A stretch of DNA of 64,000 nucleotides, taken from contig NC_046642.1 of assembly GCF_900324485.2 (NCBI RefSeq), forward strand, positions 3,115,056 to 3,179,055. Direction: 5' to 3'. Numbering within the stretch: position 1 is the stretch's first letter; each line of letters begins with the position of its first letter. The stretch comes from Mastacembelus armatus (Eukaryota; Chordata; Actinopteri; Synbranchiformes; Mastacembelidae). This document shows, in pieces, positions 42,672 to 51,327 of this stretch. A program made the translations under genes and the position numbers. The notes under the pieces are model-generated. The model made no database searches. It was not told the DNA's origin and saw only the letters and a program-made list of their open reading frames with translations.

Positions 42672-44207
42672 TCAGACATACAGGGGGTGGTACTGGCGGT
42701 GGGTGAGTCTCTTCCTGCAGGTAGGACAGGTGTGCGATGATATCAGTGCATTCCTCAGACACTGACTACAGAAAACATGACCACATTTAGTGGAAACAAC
42801 CAATCGGCCTCTCTCGACGATCTGTGGGGGAAACAAGAGCCAGTCATGTTGCAGGAGTCTAACCTTCCATCCAGATGTGAACAGCTGTGACAGAGACTCA
42901 CCTCAGAGTACGAGTCCAAACAGATGGGACAGCTGATTGTCCCCGGAGTCGACCTGAAACACAGACGAAGATCCTACTGATTCTACTCAGACTAATAACA
43001 CGTCACCACTTCTACTGATCAATGACTCTGTCTGATTCTCTACAATATGTAGTTATGGATCAATGGGATCAGTGTTTTACCTGGAGCTGTGTACCGATGA
43101 CATCATGGCAGCGCTGAGGACGGGGGGTGCATCCTCATCTTCATCACTGCTGACGACGTAACTCTCACCTGCGGGGACTCTCCTGTTCTGAGGACCTGAT
43201 GGAGGACACCCAGACACGTGTTGGACTGGTCCTTTAATGAAACAACACATCCTGATACTTATGTTTGATCTGAGTTTTACCTTCGTCCACCAGCTGCACC
43301 ACAGACAGGAAGGAGAGAAGAAGAAACAGTTAAGTGTTTACAACTGGGAGTATCACTGTGCAGTATAGTATTAGCATGTAGCAGTAGCATGAGAGTATTG
43401 TAGTAGTAGTAGTATTTGGTGTACTAGTAATAGTAGTAGTAGTATGAGGGTGTAGTAATAGAGTATTTCCAACCAGTACTGAGTCGTTGTTGGTCAGGTC
43501 GACTACAGCAGCTTCTGATCCCTCACAGGTCAGATCCACCACCTCCTCCACACCTGAACACATCAGTTATTGATTATGGATGACAGTGTATCTGAATATG
43601 TTTTTAGATGTGTATTATACTGGCTACTGGTTAAAGCAGATAAGAGATATTGATCTGTACTGACTGTCCTCAGTGTTGTCCATCACGTTGATGGTCTCTG
43701 TCGGGGGGGAGAGATTCCCATCTGATGTCCTGCTAATGTTAGCTGACCTGCTAGTCCCCCTGTTAGCCAGTCTGTTAGCGTTAGCTGTCCTTCTAGCAGT
43801 AGCAACTCTGCTGGTCTTGTTGCTGGGTCTCAAAACCAGAGGACTTCCTGTGGTCCTCCTCTTCCTTTGAGCCTGAACGCTGTTGTGGCAAAATCCCTGT
43901 GGTGAGCAGTAAAGAGAATGACATACCAAACTTTTGAGATTTATTTTCTTGCAAGAAAAGGAGCAAAACAAAACCCATAAACACTTCGTTGTACCTCAGA
44001 TGCTCAGCTCCTACACGGCTGATGGCTGATGGCTTCCATTTATACACGGATGCAAATAATCTTCCCTAATTCTACTACTAAGATTATTCCCTAATACGGT
44101 TATATTCCAAAAAATATTGCGCCTAGGGTGTCTTCATGAAATCAATCAAACCCTGTGAATAAAGAGTTAAGAAATGTAAATACAGGTAAAATTAATTTCT
44201 CCCTTAC

Positions 44208-44247
<40 letters not shown>

Positions 44248-45247
44248 TGACATCAAGGCTGAATACGTAGGTATAAAGTGAATTAAATTTAATCTGGTTC
44301 TCATGGGATTATCTGGTTTCACAGAGCCCAAAACTAACTCCTGGATCTCAGTTTCATACGGTTCTGTTATGAATGAACTAATATAATAACAATGATACCT
44401 GCAGGTAAATTTGTTTATAGTAATGTCAGAACAGAGAAAGAAATGCATTTAGTGGCTCATAAAATCAGTCTCAGTATGTTCACTTATAATCATGGGAAGT
44501 ATTTGTGGAAATTTTGTTTGAATTATTTTTGCAAACAAAGACTCCAGAGGGATTAGTTTTTATTTCCCCTCATGTTATTCAGAGTTACAGTCCCAGGTTT
44601 ATTTAAATGCAGCTTTAATTATTAACTCTGTTTTAAACCCAAAGTTCTTTAAATAAAGTCTGGAACAATTAAGTGATTTGACTGATTGATAAAAAAAAAT
44701 AACTGACTCATTAGTTGTCAATTTCCCTGTCATGTCCCTGTCAGGCTCCCGTAGGGATGAAGAAAGTTTTTCCAGTAATCTGATTGGTCGAAGGCCATGA
44801 TAATGGAAAGTTAACCTGACCAGGTAAGCAGTGCTGTACCGTACCATGGTGATCTACCCATATTCAAGCAGAAATTCAGAGAAATACAAAATAATTATTG
44901 ATTACTAATTAATTTGCAGAATAACTAACTGTGTTTTAGAACTCTGTTCTATTTGTATTCAAGGCTATTTTTTACACACAATAACAAGAAAGATTATTGG
45001 TACCAGTAACATCAATATCATTCTAATGACCTGATCATTGGTGGCAGTGATAAAACCAGGGTTCACATTACACATTGCTGATATTTGTTGTTAGACCAGC
45101 AGGAGGGTTTATTTGGATGGATTTATGTGTCGCTCAGCTGAACTGATAAAGTGATGAACTGATCTCAGGCTGGTGATAACGAGTGAACAAACTGATCAAA
45201 CTACAAACTGCCAGAAATGTAAAAAATTAACTTACAGAGCTGCTCAT
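42672..45247 (-). CDS. rnf4: RNF4, SUMO-targeted RING ubiquitin ligase
   Basis: Seven coding exons in transcript order: 45247-45236, 43896-43665, 43553-43474, 43293-43281, 43195-43081, 42953-42902, 42821-42672. They total 654 nt (217 aa; human 190). The basic N-terminus (QAQRKRR) is followed by SUMO-interacting motifs VVDLT at aa 86-90 and 98-102 (EEVVDLTCEG, AAVVDLTNNDS). An acidic serine patch (VVSSDEDED) comes next. The RING starts CPIC at aa 159 and includes STKCGHVFCSQCL and CPTCRK. The end YHPLYV matches YHPIYI of human RNF4, whose C-terminus helps RING dimers. It ubiquitinates poly-SUMO proteins in the nucleus. The 12-nt first coding exon and 13-nt exon 5 are the least certain; the exon 4 donor (CTG|GTTGGA) is weak. 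The extra length is in the disordered N-terminal part. Confidence 0.92.
44209..44245. repeat. (CA)n microsatellite
   Basis: About 18 CA units in rnf4, in the intron between its first two coding exons. Confidence 0.95.
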
Positions 45248-45374
45248 ATCATCCAAGAGGCTGCAGACAGGAAGCAGAGACACGGACAGGGTTAAAGAGA
45301 CTTACCCCAACACATTAGCTAGACCACATCAGATCAACTCACACAGGGGAACAGACACAGGGTTGTGGTGCTAC

Positions 45375-45690
45375 ACTGTCATTATTTAAACTAGTTGGGA
45401 GATCTGGGCTTTTCCAAATCATGTCCAGTCAATTTCATTTACCACAGGTGGACTCCAGCCTGAGCTTAATGTGTTGTTGCAAAAGGGTCTGAATGCTGAT
45501 GCACATGTGATATTTCAGTTTTTCCTTTTTAATAAGTTCACAGACATTTCTCAGATTGTGTTTTCACTTTGTCATGATGTGGCACTGAGTGTAGATTAAT
45601 GAGACAAAACAACTGTAGTATCAGGCTGCAACATAAAGAAAATGAAAGGGTCTGAATACGTCCTGTTCATCACAACATAAGGAGCTGCCC
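45375..45690 (+). mobile_element. Tc1-like transposon, 3' end fragment
   Basis: Contains GGTGGACTCCAGCCTGAGCT, GTTGTTGCAAAAGGGTCTGA, TTTTCACTTTGTCATGATGT and TGAGTGTAGATTAATGAGAC, and ends AAAGGGTCTGAATACGTCC. These are the landmarks of the 3' end of a widespread fish Tc1-like element. The transposase is absent. It lies in the non-coding first intron of rnf4, opposite to the gene. Confidence 0.75.
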
Positions 45691-46147
45691 TACCTGTTTA
45701 TCTGCCGTCACTAAAGGTCGGCAAACGGCCTAACACCTGGGATATAGTTAACACCTGTTTCACTGTGCTGTGAATGCAACACTAATGGGATTACATCATG
45801 TCTGACAACACCCATCACCATTAGCTGTTAGCACCAGGTTGAAGGACCTACCTGAGCTCACCTGTCAGTACCATTAGCCCCTATTTAGCCTGTAGCTGAC
45901 GTTAGCTGTCGGGCAGCAGCTTTAGCAGTAAAATTAATCCTTTAAAAAAATGCTGCTCCCTGCCGTTCATATAAAAGTGGAACAAACGTTATTGGGTGTT
46001 TTCAGCCACGTTACTGTGAACAGGCTGAAATTTAACTCCGAGTTTAGAAACGTTGAAGTTCCCAAGTCTTGGAAAAAAAGCTGACAACATAACAGCTAAT
46101 GCAGCTAACTAACTAACAATAGTTAACAGGTAACCACTGAAACTTAC

Positions 46148-46345
46148 CGCCGGCGCGCGTTGTGTCTTGTTTGCTGTTAGCAGGTGGGTTAGTTCAGCAG
46201 CTTTTTAACTTTTCACACATTTAAGCATTATAGCACAAACACACCAGCGTTACTTATTTATTCTCGCCCAACATGCTAATATTAGCTTCTGTCACCGCCT
46301 CTTCTTCTTTTGACGGAAGTCGGTGTCGGAGTGTGAGGCAGCCCC
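46148..46345 (-). promoter_or_regulatory. rnf4: rnf4 non-coding first exon and promoter
   Basis: A donor (GCGG|GTAAGT read on the minus strand) ends a probable 5'UTR exon at 46148. The exon is CpG rich (GCGCGCCGG). An ETS-type ACGGAAGT lies at 46313-46320. The coding exon at 45247 has its own acceptor (CTGCAG) just upstream, consistent with splicing from here. Inferred from splice sites and composition. Confidence 0.55.
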
Positions 46346-46679
46346 CTGGTGTCTGAAGGAGTGCTGCTCAGGTGAAAGGGAACACCTGCAACTGGAATTA
46401 AAATAGATTAAATTCTCCAAACTGGATTCTAATGTCAGACCAAAGCCTACTAGCTAACTCATGTTTTATTATGCAAATATATAAACACTTTGGTTTGTCT
46501 CCATGACAGCACAGAATGTTAAGAGAATATATCAAGATGAAAAAAAAACAAAAATAAACAGGTTAGTAGAACTCTGTTGAAACCAAATATCCAGAGCTAA
46601 AAACACCAGACATGTGAAATTATTCTTTATATATGTTGGAAAATTAAATTAATGATTAACTGCAGTGACTTATAATTTG

Positions 46680-46910
46680 GCACAGCACAGTGGTAACAGT
46701 GGTTAGTACTGTTGCCTCACAGCAAGAAGGTCCTGGGTACGCAACCTTCCTGTGTGAGGTTGTCTCTATGTGGCCCTGTGATGGACTGGTGACCTGTCCA
46801 GGGTGTACCCCTGCCTTTCACCCAAAGAGAGCTGGGATAGGCTCCAGCAGATCCCTGGGACCCTGGTTAAGGTATAAGCAGGTATAGATAATGGATGGAT
46901 GGATAGATGG
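46680..46910 (+). mobile_element. tRNA-derived SINE, internally deleted
   Basis: The head reads GTGGTTAGTACTGTTGCCTC and AGCAAGAAGGTCCTGGGT. The middle of the element is missing, and it resumes at GAGGTTGTCTCTATGTGGCC to the ATGGATGGATGG tail. A 12-bp target duplication, ACTTATAATTTG, flanks it at 46668-46679 and 46911-46922. Intergenic, between rnf4 and selenoprotein T. Confidence 0.9.
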
Positions 46911-47057
46911 ACTTATAATTTGAACCAGTTCAGTGTTTTTGGTTGAAAGTACAATTTATTATAATAAAAAAATAATTCAGAAAAAATGTTCACATTAAAA
47001 GCGTGAATTTAAATCTTTATTTCTGTAAATCAAGTCACAAATGGAAACTTTTGATGC

Positions 47058-47063
47058 TTTATT
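47058..47063 (-). terminator. selenot: Selenoprotein T polyadenylation signal candidate
   Basis: AATAAA on the minus strand, downstream of the SECIS element. A second one lies at 47016-47021. Either would keep the SECIS in the mature transcript. Confidence 0.55.
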
Positions 47064-47398
47064 ATGATTCCAGACATTTTACAGAATGAATAATGAAATA
47101 TTTAAGAAACAAAAGTTTGACAGTGAAAATGCACACTATATTGAAACCTGACATTAGTTCTGTATCACTGTTGATTACTGCCAGCTACTTCCTGTGCAGA
47201 CACAGGATGATAAGCATGAAGCTGACAGTGGTACCTAGTTTCATATCATCTCTGCTCAACCTTTAAATTTAAAAAACAAACAAAAAAACATCAGTCCAGA
47301 GTCCAGCAGAGTCATGAGCTGACTCCACCTGTAACAGGTGCACTGTGGGAACTGTAGTGCTGAGCTGTGACCCAGCAGAGAGGGAGCACTCGATCTGT

Positions 47399-47462
47399 GG
47401 CGAGGGGCATCTGGCTAGGCCCCACAGAGTCTGCTTTAGGGCCGAACCTTCATGAACGCCAG
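47399..47462 (-). promoter_or_regulatory. selenot: SECIS element of selenoprotein T
   Basis: Read on the minus strand: lower stem GGCG...CGCC, then the core ATGA (47453-47450). An upper helix of ten positions, GGTTCGGCCC against GGGCCTAGCC, has nine pairs including one G-U. An apical loop begins TAAAG and holds a mini-stem CAG-ACT-CTG, and the 3' core AGAT lies at 47412-47409. ATGA/AA/GA with a helix of this size is the standard SECIS layout, and the mini-stem makes it form 2. The element binds SBP2 and directs UGA recoding. Confidence 0.88.
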
Positions 47463-47506
47463 CAGCTGAATGCCCCACTGAGCAGGGACACTTGAACGCA
47501 GCACGG

Positions 47507-47624
47507 CTGAAAAAGAGTGAGGTAGGGAAAAGAGACAGGTAAGCAGTTGCAGCCATGGTCCAGCTGAAACCTTTTTCCTGCCTCAAATCAGCTGTTTAGA
47601 TGCAGGTGTTGTTTGTTGGCTTAC
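47507..47624 (-). other. selenot: Probable 3'UTR intron of selenoprotein T
   Basis: Fourteen bases after the stop codon the minus strand reads CACACAG|GTAAGCC, a strong donor. A good acceptor, CTCTTTTTCAG, ends at 47507. Removing this 118-base intron joins the stop codon exon to the SECIS exon. Inferred from splice signals only. Confidence 0.55.
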
Positions 47625-47638
47625 CTGTGTGTGCAGCT

Positions 47639-50295
47639 TTAAGTGGAGGAGAAGGTCATATGATCCACCTGGTTCATCTTCAGGTGGTTGTCAAGGATGT
47701 GGAGGATCTCCTGGATGTTTGGGACATAACCAGACTGAAGCTTTGACCACACGGGGACATCTAGGGGGACCAAAAACACCAGGATGTCAGTGAGGTAACA
47801 AAAACGCCTGTTACACGAGAAAGTCACAGTCAGAGGGGCCAATTAAAAATAATCATATATTTTATATGGCATTGTCTTAAACATATCTAATATTTAGTGT
47901 GTGAGGTTGTCTGTCTTTGTGTGTCTCTATGTGGCCCTGTGATGGACTGGTGACCTGTCCAGGGTGTACCCCTGCCTTTCACCCAGAGAGAGCTGGGATA
48001 GGCTCCAGCAGATCCCCGTGACCCTGGCTTTCAGGAAAAAGCGGGTATAGAAGATGGATGGATATCTAATATTTAATATATACTTTAATACAATTTAAAT
48101 AATATTAAATTTAATAAATTTAAATCAGAATAACTGCTGTAACAATTGAATTTCCCCTTGGGGATTAATAAAGTACTTCTTCTTCTAAATCTACTTAAAA
48201 ACAGAGGACTGGCTCACATTCACCAAATGTGGAACCAGCCCTTTGTTGCACCTACTGGATCCCTTTAGAACAAACTGTGCTTACTAGACCGAAGAATGAT
48301 CATGATGTTTTGGACCAATGAGAACTCACCGTTCAGAGTGATCTCAAAGGCTCCAGTAGACAGGAAGTGAGTTTCCATCATGTTACAGACAAAGAAGGTC
48401 ATCAGACAGGAGAAGATCTGACAAACAACAGACAGTGATGATACTGATTTAAAGCTGTTGCCTTGTTAATCAGCTGCTATATATGTTGCCATGGTAACAG
48501 ATACCTTGTTGTCCTGGCTCCAGGTCCAGGCTCTGGGAGTTTGGAGGCCAAGATAGATGAAGGGATTCTGACCACTGACGATCAGAAGAATGGAAAGGAG
48601 CTTCAGGTAGGAGATCAGGTTACCCACAAACCTGAGGAGGAATAGGTGTTATCAAAAAACATTGGTCTCAGTACAGTTAGCATTAGGAGCAGGGAGCTAT
48701 GAGGCAGGCGCAGGTGTTAGCAGCTGCACTGAATCATATTGTTACACATTTAGCTCCATCATTTTTATTATAAAGCTGCAAACATGTTTTTTTTTTTTTT
48801 TTTATTACTACAAAACACTGAAAGGACATGAAGGCATTAAGATGACAAGGTGGTCCACGCCTACAAATACACGGAAGCAGCATCGGTTCTACTCTCTGCA
48901 GAGACTCAGACCCATTTGATCTCCAGTATGTCTCTCCAGGCCTTCGACCTATCTGTGGATGGCCTACCTACCACCTTTACACCACCCTGTTGGTAGGAGC
49001 CAGGTAATTAGCTTTGTGATGTCACAGCTCACCTGTTGAAGGGGGTCGGGGGATAGTTTTCTCCCTCAATGCGGATGTCCGGGTACAGTTGGCTGATGGC
49101 TCGAGAGTACTCCTGGGACACTTTACTGTAACCTCAGGAGATACTGAAAACATACACAGAGAGAACAAACACGTCAGATGAGGGCAGTATTTGGACAACA
49201 TGTAGACCCCACACGGAAAGGTTCCACGTCCACCGGGATTCAAACCCACAACCTAGTATTTGCTTGGTGAAAAGGAAAGGAAGGACAGTGTTAATCAATT
49301 TAATCAAATCAAAACAGCAGCTTAGCTTAAAGTGACACAAAAGACGTGATTCCATTCATTCTTACTGTTAGCTAACAGTTAGCCTGTTAGCTTAGCTCGG
49401 GTAAACATACAGTCTGTCTGTTAGCAGTTAGCCTATTAGCTTAGCTCCGGTAACCACAGTCTATGTTTTAGCTCCCTGTTAGCTTAGCTCCAGTAACCAT
49501 ACAATCTGTCTGTTAGCGCACTGTTAGCAGTTAGCTTGTTAGCTTAGCTCCGGTAACCACATAGTCTGTCTGTTAGCAATTAGCCTGTTAGCTTAGCTCC
49601 AGTAACCACACAGTCTGTTTGTTAGCAGTTAGCCTGTTAGCTTGGCTCCGGTGACCACAGTCTATCTGTTAGCAGTTAGCCTGTTAGCTTAGCTCCGGTA
49701 ACCACACAGTCTGTTTGTTAGCAGTTAGCCTGTTAGCTTAGCTCCGGTAACCACACAGTCTGTTTGTTAGCAGTTAGCCTGCTAGCTTAGCTCCGGTAAC
49801 CACACAGTCTGCCTATTAGCTTAGTTCCAGTAACCACAGTCTGCCTGTTAGCTTAGCTCCAGTAACCACAGTCTGCCTGTTAGCTTAGCTCCAGTAACCA
49901 CAGTCTGCCTGTTAGCTTAGCTCCAGTAACCACAGTCTGCCTGTTAGCTTAGCTCCAGTAACCACAGTCTGCCTGTTAGCTTAGCTCCAGTAACCACAGT
50001 CTGCCTGTTAGCTTAGCTCCAGTAACCAGTCTGCCTGTTAGCTCGCCGTTAGACGTCAGCCCCTGTGCTAACTCCCTCACCAGTACTGGAACTTGAGCAC
50101 GGGCCCGGTGTACACAGAGGACTTGGCGGCTCTCCCGGGCTCTGTGTCCGGAAGGCTCTCCCGGTCGGTGCCGACACTATTGGCCTGCTGATGTCCACGC
50201 TGCGAAATCAACCTGCCGAGATAAACGTCCCGGACCGTTAGGGCCGTGAAGAACAGCAGAGCCGCCAGGAGGCTCGCCTGGCTGTACTCCGCCAT
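47639..50295 (-). CDS. selenot: Selenoprotein T, thioredoxin-like ER selenoprotein
   Basis: Five coding exons in transcript order: 50295-50081, 49143-49033, 48631-48505, 48417-48330, 47760-47639. They total 663 nt (220 aa). The TGA at 49136-49134 is in frame within exon 2 and falls exactly where the family has selenocysteine: KFQYCISUGYS, so the CxxU redox motif is C72 to U75. Further matches are YPDIRIEGENY, GAFEITLNDVPVWSKLQSG and ILDNHLKMNQ. An N-terminal hydrophobic segment (about aa 8-22) and a central one (LKLLSILLIV) fit an ER membrane protein. Family members act as ER oxidoreductases. The N-terminus MAEYSQASLLAALLFF looks like the fish selenot2 type, but I cannot separate the paralogues securely. 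Divergent from cox18. Confidence 0.93.
47897..48061 (+). mobile_element. tRNA-derived SINE, 3' part only
   Basis: Starts at TGTGTGAGGTTGTCTGTC and ends GAAGATGGATGG. A 14-bp target duplication, ATATCTAATATTTA, flanks it at 47883-47896 and 48062-48075, so this is a 5'-truncated insertion. It lies in the last coding intron of selenoprotein T, opposite to the gene. Confidence 0.88.
48120..48205 (+). mobile_element. LINE 3' tail fragment
   Basis: ATCAGAATAACTGCTGTAAC, AATTGAATTTCCCCTTGGGG, ATTAATAAAG, (TTC)n then AAATCTACT: nearly identical to the tail of the LINE at 39893-40312, including the AAATCTACT after the TTC run. Confidence 0.75.
49187..49262 (-). mobile_element. SINE fragment in selenoprotein T intron 1
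   Basis: Read on the minus strand it gives AGGTTGTGGGTTTGAATCCC (B-box-like) and CCTTTCCGTGTGGGGTCTAC, an internal piece of the same tRNA-derived SINE family found elsewhere in the window, more diverged. Confidence 0.65.
49362..50045 (-). repeat. Minisatellite of the GCTAAGCTAACAGGCTAACT family, inverted
   Basis: About fifteen units of GTTAGCTTAGCTCCGGTAAC with CACAGTCTGTTTGTTAGCAG spacers. The unit is about 50-55 bp on the left and shortens to about 33 bp from 49830 on. On the minus strand the unit reads GCTAAGCTAACAGGCTAACT, the core of the array at 32943-33450. It ends about 35 bases from the exon 1 donor of selenoprotein T. Confidence 0.92.
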
Positions 50296-50712
50296 GTCGC
50301 TCTGCCAGCAACACTAATACCTGTTAGACGTCTTCCGCTTTTCGCTTTCACAATAAAGCACATTATGGGAGCGGAAGGTTTGTTGGACGGTAGCGATAAT
50401 CCAGGTCTCCTTTCCCGTATTTTGCTGCAGAGAGAGAGTACATTTTCCAGTAAATCTCCGTTAGTCTGCTTTTGTTTTTAGTCTTATTTCATTGTCGTTT
50501 TGAAGACTTTTATTTATAACGACCTTTCTATGGCGTCACATTTATCCGACGCACTGCGGTAAACAACGTGACGTTAAATCTGTGGGACGCTGCGCTGCCG
50601 GTGGGTGGAAGCATGAAGGTGAACGAATAAAAACAAAATCTGAGCTTTAATGGTTTATTGTTGTCATCTCTGAAAACCGGGAACAGGTGTCCTGACCTCT
50701 GACGTCACACAG
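50296..50712. promoter_or_regulatory. Shared divergent promoter of selenoprotein T and cox18
   Basis: The start codon of selenoprotein T (minus) and a probable 5'UTR exon of cox18 (plus, donor CACACAG|GTATGT after 50712) lie within about 400 bases. ETS-type CGGAAG words occur in both orientations: CTTCCG at 50332-50337 and CGGAAG at 50372-50377. There is no TATA box in a useful place. Such arrangements are typical of bidirectional housekeeping promoters. Use of the region as a promoter is inferred. Confidence 0.6.
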
Positions 50713-51327
50713 GTATGTTCATGTTTATTTTTAACAATTGGCTTATCGTCAGTGATTTTCGTGTATTTCTCGTGTGCACGTCATATAAATGATGACATCA
50801 AAACCCATCTGTGACACAGTCTGAGTTTTTACACTTCGTTATACTAATTTTGTTGAGTCAAATCTGAACTTAGAGAACTGAGATCCAAATACTTCCCATC
50901 ATTCCCTGCGGTCTGAATCATGTAGCTGCTTCAATGTGCCTTAATCACATCTGCATTGATTGGTGATTGATTCTGATCAGACCCAGAGCCTTTCAGTGTG
51001 TTTAACATTTGAGCTCAGGTAACCCTCTGATGCCACTCAGGTGATGTGTTCACTGCTGTTTATACACTCTGTGTCCACAGGTGTGTCTGTTTAGTTCAGA
51101 CCTTTTAAGAACCCAGCTCATGGGTGGGGTTCACAGAAGATATGTGGATTTGTTTAATGTTTATGTTAGATTTGACACCAGAGAACTCAGGTGAGTTTAC
51201 CTGTTTCAGGGTCTTCAGGTTGACAGTCCAGTCCTGGATCTGATCTGTGTTCAGGTTTTGCATGGTGGCTGATTCTGTAGCCCATAATCCTGTTTGCTTT
51301 TGTTTCAGGATTTTGGGTAGGGTCACC

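Noticed and set aside
49134-49136. TGA as a disabling stop in selenoprotein T
   Set aside because: It sits at the conserved selenocysteine and a SECIS is present downstream.
51247-51327. Longer cox18 start at 51247
   Set aside because: It lies upstream of a good acceptor ending at 51308 and would need retained intron. The start at 51328 gives the expected mitochondrial N-terminus and length.
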